64,000 nucleotides of DNA from assembly GCA_001770775.1 (NCBI GenBank), contig MESA01000028.1, positions 1 to 64,000 of the forward strand, given 5' to 3'. Both the position numbers and the translations under genes were made by a program. Source of the DNA: Burkholderiales bacterium RIFCSPHIGHO2_12_FULL_63_20. Its GTDB lineage: Bacteria > Pseudomonadota > Gammaproteobacteria > Burkholderiales > Burkholderiaceae_C. The notes under the pieces are model-generated. The model did not search any database and was not told where the DNA came from. It saw only the letters and a list, made by a program, of their open reading frames with translations. Positions 51,987-60,797 of the stretch are shown here, piece by piece. The first letter of the stretch is position 1; each line of letters begins with the position of its first letter.

Positions 51987-52991
51987 TCAATTCCTCCGTG
52001 CCACGCCATCCGTGCGCTCGATCCGCACCACGTCGCCCTTGTCGCCACCCAGGCGCAGCTCTGCCGCGCCAAAGAGGCGATCCACGATGTAGTACGGCGA
52101 GCGGAAGCGGTAGTTCACCAGTTGCCCGTCGCCTTCCGGCCCTATTACGAACAGCGGCGGCAGTTCGCCTTGCGCGATGCCGGCGGGGAACTGGATATAG
52201 ACCTTCTGCCCGTCGTCGAAGGCGCGCAACGGCTTCCACGACGGACTACTGCCGCTGATCGCGTAGCGGAAGCGCAGGTTCTCCAGCGCCAGCCCGGTAT
52301 CGACCGGCGCGGCGGCGCTGGCCGCCTGCGCCTGACGCTGCAAGGCCAGCATTCGGTCGCGCGGGTACTCCCAGGACACCGATGCCATCCACGTCTTTTC
52401 CGTCGAGGACAGCTCCAGCAGGTACGTCCTGCGGCTGGTGGTGATGACGAGATTGGTCTTGAGGCCAGAGCGGATGGGTTTAACCAGCACGTTCACGCGC
52501 AAGTCGGCGCCGTTACCGCTGGACGTGTCGCCCACGATCCAGCGCACGGTATCGCCGGCGGCCACCGTCACCAGTTCCTCGCCCGGTTGCAAGGCAATCA
52601 CGGTCACGCGGCCCACGGCCGCATAGACTTGGTAGAGCGCGCCATCGGTGAAGGGCCACACCTGAATCGCGTTGACATAGCCCTCGCGCGTGGGCGCGAC
52701 GCGGGCCTCGGCATTGGCGCGCGAGACGCGCACCTTCTCGTCTGCCGGTTCCGGCGCGGGTTTGGCATCTTCCGCCTCGGGCACGGGCTTCAACTGGGCT
52801 GGCATCGGCAGCACCTCGGGCACGGCCACCACCTCCACCGGCGCGGGCGGCTCTGGCAGCGGCTGGGCCTGCACCGGCTCATCGAGCGAGATCACAGGCG
52901 GCGGCTTGCCTTGCGTGGCGCAGCCCGCGAACAAGACCGTCGAGGCCAGCAGGATCACCGGCAAAGCGGTTTTACGGAAAAGATCATTCAT
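51987..52991 (-). CDS. trbG: Conjugal transfer protein TrbG (VirB9-like lipoprotein)
   Basis: Lipobox LFAGC; YQVYAAVGRVTVIALQPGEELVTVAAGDTVRWIVGDTSSG...VKPIRSGLKTNLVITTSRRTYLLEL; start placed at 52991. Confidence 0.92.
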   Translation of the reverse strand: MNDLFRKTALPVILLASTVLFAGCATQGKPPPVISLDEPVQAQPLPEPPAPVEVVAVPEVLPMPAQLKPVPEAEDAKPAPEPADEKVRVSRANAEARVAPTREGYVNAIQVWPFTDGALYQVYAAVGRVTVIALQPGEELVTVAAGDTVRWIVGDTSSGNGADLRVNVLVKPIRSGLKTNLVITTSRRTYLLELSSTEKTWMASVSWEYPRDRMLALQRQAQAASAAAPVDTGLALENLRFRYAISGSSPSWKPLRAFDDGQKVYIQFPAGIAQGELPPLFVIGPEGDGQLVNYRFRSPYYIVDRLFGAAELRLGGDKGDVVRIERTDGVARRN

Positions 52992-53692
52992 GGCTTGGCT
53001 CCTTCGGAAGAATCCAGTTCGCGGCTCCACGACAGGCCGTTGACGTAGATGCCCAGGGGGTTCTTGCGCAGGCGTTCTTCGGTGCGCGGCGGCTGAAGCA
53101 CGATGGACACCACTGCCGTCCACCGCTCCAAGCCCGCCGCGGCGCCGTTGACGTAGCGGCGTTCCGTCCAGCGAACGTTGAAAGACGTGTCGCTGGCGCG
53201 CACGACGCTGGTGATCTGCACCGTCACCGACTCCTTGCCGATGCGCGCGAACGGGTCGTTGACCCGTGCGTAGTCGTTGAGCACGGCCGCGCCCTTGTCG
53301 GTCGTGTAGTCGTAGGCGTCGAGCCAGTTCTGCCGCACCACGATGGGGTCGATGGACAGCGAGCGCACCAGCGTCACGAAGCGCGCGATGTGGTACGCGG
53401 TCTGCGCATCGTTGGGCCGGTACGGCGTGGCGGCTTCGCCCACGGCGCGCACTTGGCCCGCGTTGTCCACCTCTACGACGTAGGGCGTCACGAAGGACTG
53501 CGCCGAGCGCCACACCAGGCCGCCGGCCATCAACAGCGCGAGCGTGAGGCAGCCGAAGGCCATCAGCCGCCAGTTCTTCGCCTGCACGCGCGGCGTTCCG
53601 ATACGGTCGTCCCACACCTGGCCGGCAGCTTGGTACGGCGTGGCAGGCTGCGGCGTGTCGGCGTAGCGCACCTGCGGTTTCTTGAATCGCAT
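52988..53692 (-). CDS. trbF: Conjugal transfer protein TrbF (VirB8-like)
   Basis: MRFKKPQVRYADTPQPATPYQAAGQVWDDRIGTPRVQAKNWRLMAFGCLTLALLMAGGLVW. Confidence 0.93.
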   Translation of the reverse strand: MRFKKPQVRYADTPQPATPYQAAGQVWDDRIGTPRVQAKNWRLMAFGCLTLALLMAGGLVWRSAQSFVTPYVVEVDNAGQVRAVGEAATPYRPNDAQTAYHIARFVTLVRSLSIDPIVVRQNWLDAYDYTTDKGAAVLNDYARVNDPFARIGKESVTVQITSVVRASDTSFNVRWTERRYVNGAAAGLERWTAVVSIVLQPPRTEERLRKNPLGIYVNGLSWSRELDSSEGAKP

Positions 53693-53704
53693 GGTCGGTT
53701 CTCC

Positions 53705-55090
53705 TTATGAATCGGAATCGCGCAGGCTCGGCCCCTGGCCGGAGCCGCCGCCATCGCCACCGCGCAGCGCGTGGGCGGTGGTGGTCGCGGCATGGGTGAG
53801 TTGCTGGCGACGATGCAGGCGCTTGGCCCAAGCGGGCTGTTCCTGCGTCTGCGCAGTAGCGGCGCCGGATGCGGCCTCGCCTGCGGCGCCCTGACCGGAT
53901 GCCGCGCCCGCGCCGCCATCGGCGGCAGCGCCATTCCAGCCAGCGCGGAAGGGAGCGGCCATGCGTTGCCCGGCAGCGGAGGCGCGGGATGCAGCCGCGC
54001 GTCCGGTGGACTGCGCGCCGGTCTTGGCGACGTTGCCTAGGCCCGCCATCGCGCCCTTTGCGCCGCCGCCAGCGGCGGCGGAACCGGCCTGGAACGCCGA
54101 CTTCGCACTGCTGGCCGCCGACGTGGCGGCGCGCGCACCGCTACCGGCCAGCTTGGCGGCAGCCGGGGCCATGCGCGCGCCAGCAGCCACGGCGCCACCC
54201 ACGCCCGTCGCGGCGGCGCCGATGGCGACGGCCGTGCCGGCAGCGCCGACAGCAGCACCGGCCATTGCGCCAGCGCCGAGCTGCGGCGCACCGGACACGA
54301 GGCCCGTGGCGATGCCGGGGCCGAAGATCCCGAGCGCCAGCAAGGTGAGCGAGGCCAGCATGATGACCAGCGCGTGGTCGATAGACGGCTCGGCGGGATG
54401 GACTTGGAACTGAGCGAACAAGCCCGAGCCGATACCGACGATCACGGCCAGCACCAGAACCTTGACGCCGGAGGCCACCACGTTGCCCAAGACCTTTTCG
54501 GCGAGGAACGCGGTCTTGTTCCAGAGCGCGAATGGCACCAGCACGAATCCGGCGAGCGTGGTCAGCTTGAACTCGATCAGCGTGATGAACAGTTGGATCG
54601 CCAGCACGAAGAAGCACAAGACCACGACCAGCCACGCGAGGAACATCACCACGATGGGGTCGAGGTTCACGAACACTTCGGGAAAGCCCGCCATCTCGCC
54701 GATCTGCTCCAGAATCGGCGCCCCGGCGTCGATGCCGGTTTTCGCCAACCGGCCCGGCTGCAGGAAGTTTTCCATCGTGATGGCCGAGCCGGTGGCGGTG
54801 ATGCCCAATCCCGCAAACGAGCGGAACACGATGCTGGCCAGCCAGTTGAAGTTATTGATGATGTAGGCGAAGGCACCGACGTAGAGCACCTTGCGCAGCA
54901 GCTTGGCGATCACGTCCTCGCCCTGGCCGGTGGCATGGCTCATGGCCCAATACAGGCCGGCGATCGTCATGTCGATGACGATCAGCGTGGCCGTGAGGAA
55001 CGCCACTTCGCCCCGCAGCAGCCCGAAACCCGAGTCGATATAAGCGGCAAAGGTGTTGAGAAATTGGTCGATGATGGTCACGTCATTCAT
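53705..55090 (-). CDS. trbL: Conjugal transfer protein TrbL (VirB6-like)
   Basis: MNDVTIIDQFLNTFAAYIDSGFGLLRGEVAFLTATLIVIDMTIAGLYWAM; multi-TM, Ala/Gly-rich tail. Confidence 0.92.
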   Translation of the reverse strand: MNDVTIIDQFLNTFAAYIDSGFGLLRGEVAFLTATLIVIDMTIAGLYWAMSHATGQGEDVIAKLLRKVLYVGAFAYIINNFNWLASIVFRSFAGLGITATGSAITMENFLQPGRLAKTGIDAGAPILEQIGEMAGFPEVFVNLDPIVVMFLAWLVVVLCFFVLAIQLFITLIEFKLTTLAGFVLVPFALWNKTAFLAEKVLGNVVASGVKVLVLAVIVGIGSGLFAQFQVHPAEPSIDHALVIMLASLTLLALGIFGPGIATGLVSGAPQLGAGAMAGAAVGAAGTAVAIGAAATGVGGAVAAGARMAPAAAKLAGSGARAATSAASSAKSAFQAGSAAAGGGAKGAMAGLGNVAKTGAQSTGRAAASRASAAGQRMAAPFRAGWNGAAADGGAGAASGQGAAGEAASGAATAQTQEQPAWAKRLHRRQQLTHAATTTAHALRGGDGGGSGQGPSLRDSDS

Positions 55091-55419
55091 GGCGTGTCCT
55101 CCGGTTCGGCGGGAACGGCCGGCGCCATGCCATCGGCCGGTTCATCGAAGCTCGGCGGGATCGGCGGCAGGTCGGCCAAGGTCTGGTATTCATCCGGCCC
55201 AGCCTGGCCGGAGAAGAAGCGCCGCCGGAAGGCTTCGGCGGCGGCGCGGCAAGCGTCCTCGCCCGCGGCCTGCCGGTCTGCCGCGCATTGCGCGCGCAAT
55301 GCCTTCAGCCGCACGGGATCGGCGGCCAGAGCATCGGCAAGGTTGTCGGCCGGCTGCTTGCCGCAAGCGGCCAGCAGCACGACAAGCACCACAACAGACG
55401 GGGCGAGGACGCATCGCAT
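55087..55419 (-). CDS. EexN/TrbK-like entry-exclusion lipoprotein
   Basis: Lipobox LAAC; DPVRLKALRAQCAADRQAAGEDACRAAAEAFRRRFF; between trbJ and trbL. Confidence 0.72.
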   Translation of the reverse strand: MRCVLAPSVVVLVVLLAACGKQPADNLADALAADPVRLKALRAQCAADRQAAGEDACRAAAEAFRRRFFSGQAGPDEYQTLADLPPIPPSFDEPADGMAPAVPAEPEDTP

Positions 55420-55431
55420 GGCGGCCTCCCG

Positions 55432-56157
55432 TCAGTTGCCGTAGAAGTTCACTGACTGGGGCGTGTACGGCGTGCCTTCGCCCAGGAAACGCCGCCGCAC
55501 TTCGCGGGCGCGCTCCGTGGCTGCCGCCTGCCGCGCCAGCTCCAGCGACGCCGCCCGGTCTTGCGTGATCTGGAGCCGCTGCGATTGGATCGACTGCTTG
55601 GCCTGCAAGGCCAGCAACTGATTCATGGCCTGCATCGCCTGCAACGCACCTTCGGCCGACTGGCTCTTGCCAACGAGATCGGCCAGCACGCTTTCGTCTT
55701 CGCCCAGGTTCTGCGACACCTGGGCCTGCATCTGCATAGTGGTCTGCAAGCCGTTGAGCGTGTTCCGCCAACGCTCCTGCGCGTCGCGGTACATCTGGTC
55801 GCCGCTGACGGTGGCGGCGTACTGCTCGGGATAAAGGCGCGCGAACTCCCGATCGAGGTTCGTCACGTCGTAGGCCAAGCCGCGCGCCTGGGCGATCAGC
55901 CGCTCGGTCGTCGCCAGATTGGCGCGCAACTGGTTCACCACGCTGGACGGCAGGCTGGCGAGGTTGCGCGCCTGGTTCATCAGCATCTGCGCTTCGTTCT
56001 GGAGCTGCTGGATCTGGTTGTTGATCTGCTCCAGCGTGCGGATCGCGGTCAGCGTGTTCTGCACGAGGTTCGTGGGATCGACCACGACCCATTGCGCATG
56101 GGCGGTGGCGGTGCAAAGCATGGCCGCGATGGCGGCGGCGACAAGACGCTTTTTCAT
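55432..56157 (-). CDS. trbJ: Conjugal transfer protein TrbJ (VirB5-like)
   Basis: AQWVVVDPTNLVQNTLTAIRTLEQINNQIQQLQNEAQMLMNQARNLASLPSSV. Confidence 0.93.
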   Translation of the reverse strand: MKKRLVAAAIAAMLCTATAHAQWVVVDPTNLVQNTLTAIRTLEQINNQIQQLQNEAQMLMNQARNLASLPSSVVNQLRANLATTERLIAQARGLAYDVTNLDREFARLYPEQYAATVSGDQMYRDAQERWRNTLNGLQTTMQMQAQVSQNLGEDESVLADLVGKSQSAEGALQAMQAMNQLLALQAKQSIQSQRLQITQDRAASLELARQAAATERAREVRRRFLGEGTPYTPQSVNFYGN

Positions 56158-58607
56158 GGCAGGTTCTCCAGAGGTTGGTCAGCGAGGGAACCCGGCGCGA
56201 GGCCGGGGAACGAGGGCAGCAGGTCGGCCGCCCAATCGAGGCCGCGATGGCGCAGCCAGGCGCCCGCGAAGCCGGGTGCGCCGGCGTCCAGCAGCAGGCG
56301 GTCTATGTCGCGCTGGTCTTGCGGCGTGGACGCGCCCGCGAAGGCCAGCGCCGCCGGCCCCAGGTCGAGGTCGAACAGGCGGTTGCCGAGACGGGATTGG
56401 TAGTAGTAGTCGCGCTTGGGCTGCGCGGTGGCGACGATTTCGATCTGCCGCCTGTTGAGGCCGAAGCCCTGGTAGATCGTGCGAATCTGCGGCTCGGTCG
56501 CCTGCGGGTTCGGCAAGAAGATGCGGATGGCGCAGCTCTCGATGATCGCGGACGCGATGCTGGAGTTCTGGATGTCCGCCAGCGACTGCGTGGCGAAGAT
56601 GACGCTCACGTTTCGTTTGCGCAGCGTCTTGAGCCACTGGCGGATGCGCGCGGCGAACATCGGGTCGTCCAGGAACAGCCAGGACTCATCGAGAATCAGC
56701 AGGGTCGGTGCGCCGTCGAAACGCTCATCGAAGCGCGCGAACAGATAGCCCAGAACCGACCGCACGGCGGCCGGGCTGGCCATCAATTCCTCCATCTCGA
56801 AACACTGCACGTCGGCCGTACCCAGCCGGTCGTGGTCGGCGTCCAGCAGCTTGCCGTGCGCGCCACCGAGCACGTAGGGCGCGAGTGCCTGGCGCAGCGC
56901 GTTCGATTGCAGCAGCACCGACAGGCCGGTCATCGTGCGCTGCTCCAGCGGCGCACCGACAAGGCTGCCCAGCGCCGACCAGATGGCCGCCTTCTCGTCG
57001 GGTCCGACCGCCACGCCTTCATGCAGCAGCCGGCCTTCCACCCACTCGGCCGCCCAGGTGCGATAGCCATCGCGCTCGATGCGCGCGAGCGGCTGGAACG
57101 CGATGCCGCCATCGACACCCAGGTCGTAGTGCTCGCCGCCCAGCCCGAGGATCGTGGCGCGCATCGAGCGCCCCATGTCGAATGCGAAGATGCGCGAACG
57201 CGGATAGCGGCGAAACTGCATCGCCAACACGGCTAGAAATGCGGATTTGCCCATGCCGGTCGGGCCGACCACGGCCATGTGCCCCACGTCGCCGATGTGC
57301 GTAACAAATCGGAATGGCGTGGCGCCATCGGTGCGGGTGACGATGGCCGGCGGGCCGTCGAGGTGTTCGTTCTTCTCTGGGCCAGCCCATACCGCCGACA
57401 GCGGCATCATGTGCGCCAGGTTCAGCGTCGAGACGATGGGCTGGCGCACGTTCGCGTATGCATTGCCGGGAAGGGACGACAGCCAGGCATCCACGGCGTT
57501 GAGGGTTTCGGGAATGGTGACGAAGCCCCGGCCCTGGATGACGCGCTCCACCATGCGCAGCTTCTCGTCGGCTACGGCCGGGTCGGCATCGAGCACCGTC
57601 ACCGTGGCGGTGAGGTAGCCGAAGGCGACTTGATCGCTGCCCAGTTCCTGCAAGGCGGCATCGGCGTCAGCCGCCTTGTTGCTGGCGTCGGTATCGACCA
57701 GCGGGCTTTCCTGCTGGAAGATCGTTTCGCGCAGCAGCGCGACGACGTTCTTGCGCTTGGCGAACCACTGGCGACGAAGGCGGGAAAGTTCTTTTTCCGC
57801 CTCGGCTTTGTCCAGGCAGAGAAAGCGCGTACTCCAGCGGTACGCAAAACCGAGGCGGTTGAGGTCGTCCAGAATCCCCGGCCAGGTCGAGGTCGGGAAG
57901 CCCCGCACCGACACCACGCGCAGGTGCTGGTCGCCAAGCATGGGCGCCAGGCCGCCGACCAGTGCGGAGTCGGTCAGCAGCGCGTCGATGTGGAACGGCA
58001 CTTCGGGCACGCCGACGCGATAGCGCCGCGTCGAGATGGTGGCGTGCAGGTAGGTCAGTGTCTGGCCGTCATCGAGCCAGGCGATTTCCGGCATCACGCC
58101 ATCGAGCAGGTCAAAGACGCGATCCGTTTCCGCGACGAAGGCTTGCAGCCGCTCGCGCCAGTCCACGCCGTCGGTGGGCCGGTTCTCGTACAGCATCCCC
58201 GCCGCACGGGCGCGCGATTCCTCGGGCGGCAGGTACACCAGCGTCAGGTGATAGCCGCTCTCGAAGTGGTTGCCTGATTCCTCGAAGGTGGCGCGGCGTT
58301 CCTCGTCCACCAGCCACGACAGCGGCTCGGGAAACTCCGAGTGCGGATAGTCGGCAGCGGGCCGGCGCTCGGCCTCGATGAACAGCGCCCAGCCCGACCC
58401 CATGCGACGCAGCGCGTTGTTCAACCGCGCCGACGTGGCGATCAGCTCGCCTTGCGTCGCGCTGTCGAGGTCAGGCCCACGAAACCGGGCCGTGCGCTGG
58501 AAACTGCCGTCCTTGTTCAAGACGATGCCCGGCGCGACCAACCCGGCCCAGGGCAGCCAGTCGGCGAGCAGCGCCGGGCGCTGGCGGTATTCGGCGAGGT
58601 TCAGCAT
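56154..58607 (-). CDS. trbE: Conjugal transfer ATPase TrbE (VirB4-like)
   Basis: MAVVGPTGMGKSAFLAVLAMQFRRYPRSRIFAFD Walker A; PTLLILDESWLFLDDPMFAARIRQWLKTLRKRNVSVIFATQSLADI. Confidence 0.95.
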   Translation of the reverse strand: MLNLAEYRQRPALLADWLPWAGLVAPGIVLNKDGSFQRTARFRGPDLDSATQGELIATSARLNNALRRMGSGWALFIEAERRPAADYPHSEFPEPLSWLVDEERRATFEESGNHFESGYHLTLVYLPPEESRARAAGMLYENRPTDGVDWRERLQAFVAETDRVFDLLDGVMPEIAWLDDGQTLTYLHATISTRRYRVGVPEVPFHIDALLTDSALVGGLAPMLGDQHLRVVSVRGFPTSTWPGILDDLNRLGFAYRWSTRFLCLDKAEAEKELSRLRRQWFAKRKNVVALLRETIFQQESPLVDTDASNKAADADAALQELGSDQVAFGYLTATVTVLDADPAVADEKLRMVERVIQGRGFVTIPETLNAVDAWLSSLPGNAYANVRQPIVSTLNLAHMMPLSAVWAGPEKNEHLDGPPAIVTRTDGATPFRFVTHIGDVGHMAVVGPTGMGKSAFLAVLAMQFRRYPRSRIFAFDMGRSMRATILGLGGEHYDLGVDGGIAFQPLARIERDGYRTWAAEWVEGRLLHEGVAVGPDEKAAIWSALGSLVGAPLEQRTMTGLSVLLQSNALRQALAPYVLGGAHGKLLDADHDRLGTADVQCFEMEELMASPAAVRSVLGYLFARFDERFDGAPTLLILDESWLFLDDPMFAARIRQWLKTLRKRNVSVIFATQSLADIQNSSIASAIIESCAIRIFLPNPQATEPQIRTIYQGFGLNRRQIEIVATAQPKRDYYYQSRLGNRLFDLDLGPAALAFAGASTPQDQRDIDRLLLDAGAPGFAGAWLRHRGLDWAADLLPSFPGLAPGSLADQPLENLP

Positions 58608-58622
58608 CGCGGCGTCCTCCCC

Positions 58623-58895
58623 TCACACGTCCAGCAGCGGGCGATGCTTGATGTGTCGCGCAAAGACCTGCATGAACTGCGGATCGACGCGTGCTCCCCA
58701 CACCGCCAGCGAATGGCCGACGATCCAGAGCACGGCACCGGGAATCCAGAGTTGCAGGCCCAGCCCCACAGCGGCAGCCAGCGTGCCGTTGGCAATCGCC
58801 ACGGTGCGCGGCGCACCGCCCAGCAAGATCGGCTCGGTGAGCGAGCGGTGCAAAGGCACCTCGAACCCGGCCGCGAAGGTATCCGGGGCGCTCAT
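58623..58895 (-). CDS. trbD: Conjugal transfer protein TrbD (VirB3-like)
   Basis: FEVPLHRSLTEPILLGGAPRTVAIANGTLAAAVGLGLQLWIPG. Confidence 0.9.
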   Translation of the reverse strand: MSAPDTFAAGFEVPLHRSLTEPILLGGAPRTVAIANGTLAAAVGLGLQLWIPGAVLWIVGHSLAVWGARVDPQFMQVFARHIKHRPLLDV

Positions 58896-59287
58896 ACGAC
58901 AGCCCCGCCGGAGAAGCTGAAGAACGACAGGAAGAAGCTCGAAGCCGCGAATGCGATGGTCAGACCGAACACGATCTGGATCAGCTTGCGGAAGCCGCCC
59001 GACGTGTCGCCGAAGGCGAGCGCGAGGCCGGTGGCGATGATGATGATGACCGCGACGATGCGCGCCACCGGCCCCTGGATGGATTCAAGGATGGATTGCA
59101 GCGGGCCTTCCCACGGCATCGAGGAACCGGCGGCCTGCGCGGTTCCGGCCAGGAACAGCAGCAGCGCGGCCAGCAGCAGCCCTTGCGCCGCAGGGCGGGC
59201 CAGACTGCGCAACCGCGCGAAGCCGGACAGCTCGGCCAGGTGGGAAGGCGGATTTACGGAAACACGGAAAGCATGGGCGTGTGTCAT
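58892..59287 (-). CDS. trbC: Conjugal transfer pilin TrbC (VirB2-like)
   Basis: LFLAGTAQAAGSSMPWEGPLQSILESIQGPVARIVAVIIIIATGLALAFGDTSGGFRKLIQIVFGLTIAFAASSFF. Confidence 0.9.
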   Translation of the reverse strand: MTHAHAFRVSVNPPSHLAELSGFARLRSLARPAAQGLLLAALLLFLAGTAQAAGSSMPWEGPLQSILESIQGPVARIVAVIIIIATGLALAFGDTSGGFRKLIQIVFGLTIAFAASSFFLSFFSFSGGAVV

Positions 59288-60336
59288 GGCAGTTCTCCAA
59301 GAGAGTCAGGGGACAGGGATGTCGCCGCAGCAGGTGCGGCATTGGGGATCGGCAGCAGCTCGGGGAACGGCGTTTCCAGGGCATCCGCCAGTTGGTAGCC
59401 CACGCCGTCGAAGCCGACGACGCGGGCAATGCTCTCGATGCGGCGCTTGCGCCCGCGCCCGGCGATGTGGATCACCACGTTGACCGCCTCGGCGATCAGC
59501 GCACGCGGCGGGTTCACCGCCACTTCGAGAATCAGTTGCTCCAGGCGCAGCAGCGCGCCGAGCGCGGAGCCGGCATGGATCGTGGCGATGCCGCCGGGGT
59601 GGCCCGTGCCCCACACCTTGATGAGATCCAGTGCCTCGGCGCCGCGCACCTCGCCGACGACGACACGATCCGGGCGCAGGCGCATGGACGAACGCACCAG
59701 CTCCGTCATGGACACCACGCCTGCGCGCGTGCGCAGCGGTACGTGGTCGCGAGCCGCGCATTGCAGCTCCACCGTGTCTTCGAGCACCAGCACGCGGTCG
59801 CCCGTGGCGGCGATCTCCGCGAGCAAGGCATTGGCGAGCGTGGTCTTGCCGCTGCTGGTGGCGCCGGCGATCAAGACGTTCTGCCGCTCGCGCACCGCGC
59901 GAACGAGAAAGCCCGCCTGGGCGCTGGTCATCATGCCGTCGATGACGTATCGCTCCAGCGGGATCACGCCGATGGCGCGCTTGCGCAACGCGAAGGCCGG
60001 CCCCGGTGAGGCGGGCGGCAAGATGCCCTCGAAGCGTTCGCCCGTTTCGGGCAACTCGGCCGACAGCAGTGGTTGGCCGCGATGCACCTCCGCGCCGACG
60101 TGGGCGGCCACGAGGCGGATGATTCGCTCGCCGTCCGCTTCGGACAGCTCCACGCCCATCGGCGCGCGGCCCGACGACAGCCGATCTACCCAAAGGGTGC
60201 GATCGGGGTTGAGCATGATTTCCACCACGTCCGGGTCTTCGAGCGCGGTGGCGATCAGCGGCCCCATCGCTGTGCGCAGCATCTGGATGCGACGGTCGAG
60301 CGACGTGGCGCTCATGGACTGCGGAGCGGCGCTCAT
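59284..60336 (-). CDS. trbB: Conjugal transfer ATPase TrbB (VirB11-like)
   Basis: NVLIAGATSSGKTTLANALLAEIAATGDRVLVLEDTVELQCAARDHVPLRTRAGVVSMTELVRSSMRLRPDRVVVGEVRGAEALDL. Confidence 0.95.
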   Translation of the reverse strand: MSAAPQSMSATSLDRRIQMLRTAMGPLIATALEDPDVVEIMLNPDRTLWVDRLSSGRAPMGVELSEADGERIIRLVAAHVGAEVHRGQPLLSAELPETGERFEGILPPASPGPAFALRKRAIGVIPLERYVIDGMMTSAQAGFLVRAVRERQNVLIAGATSSGKTTLANALLAEIAATGDRVLVLEDTVELQCAARDHVPLRTRAGVVSMTELVRSSMRLRPDRVVVGEVRGAEALDLIKVWGTGHPGGIATIHAGSALGALLRLEQLILEVAVNPPRALIAEAVNVVIHIAGRGRKRRIESIARVVGFDGVGYQLADALETPFPELLPIPNAAPAAATSLSPDSLGELP

Positions 60337-60797
60337 GACGCACGCTCCTGCGCTTGCGCGGCTGCCGCCGCGTCCTCCATCCGCATCGGGTCGGGATGCA
60401 GTTCTTCCACCACGTCGCGCACCAGGCTGCGCCCGCGCAGCAGGTGGCGGCCCAACTGTTCAACGAACTGCTCGAAGCGCGCCTTGCCCTGGGCGCGGGC
60501 GGCCTCTTGGTGAGCCTCGGGGACTGGTGTGCTGACCGTGAGGTAGTAGCGGATGAACAGCGCCAGCGTCTCGATCTGGATGTTCTGGTCGCGCTCCAGG
60601 CGCTCGGCTTGGCGCGACAGGCGATCAAGGCGCTTGGCGACTGCCGCCTCGCGCTGGTCTGCTGCGTCCGGCGACAACCAGGACGCCAAAGCAGCGGCTA
60701 CGATGCTGGACTTGGATACGCCTTTCTTGGCGGCCAGCTCGTCCAGGCGCTTGGCGTGCTCCGGCTGGATGAACAGGTTGAGGCGGTAGTGGCTCAT
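60333..60797 (-). CDS. CopG/ribbon-helix-helix family protein
   Basis: MSHYRLNLFIQPEHAKRLDELAAKKGVSKSSIVAAALASWLSPD; between traG and trbB. Confidence 0.8.
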   Translation of the reverse strand: MSHYRLNLFIQPEHAKRLDELAAKKGVSKSSIVAAALASWLSPDAADQREAAVAKRLDRLSRQAERLERDQNIQIETLALFIRYYLTVSTPVPEAHQEAARAQGKARFEQFVEQLGRHLLRGRSLVRDVVEELHPDPMRMEDAAAAAQAQERAS

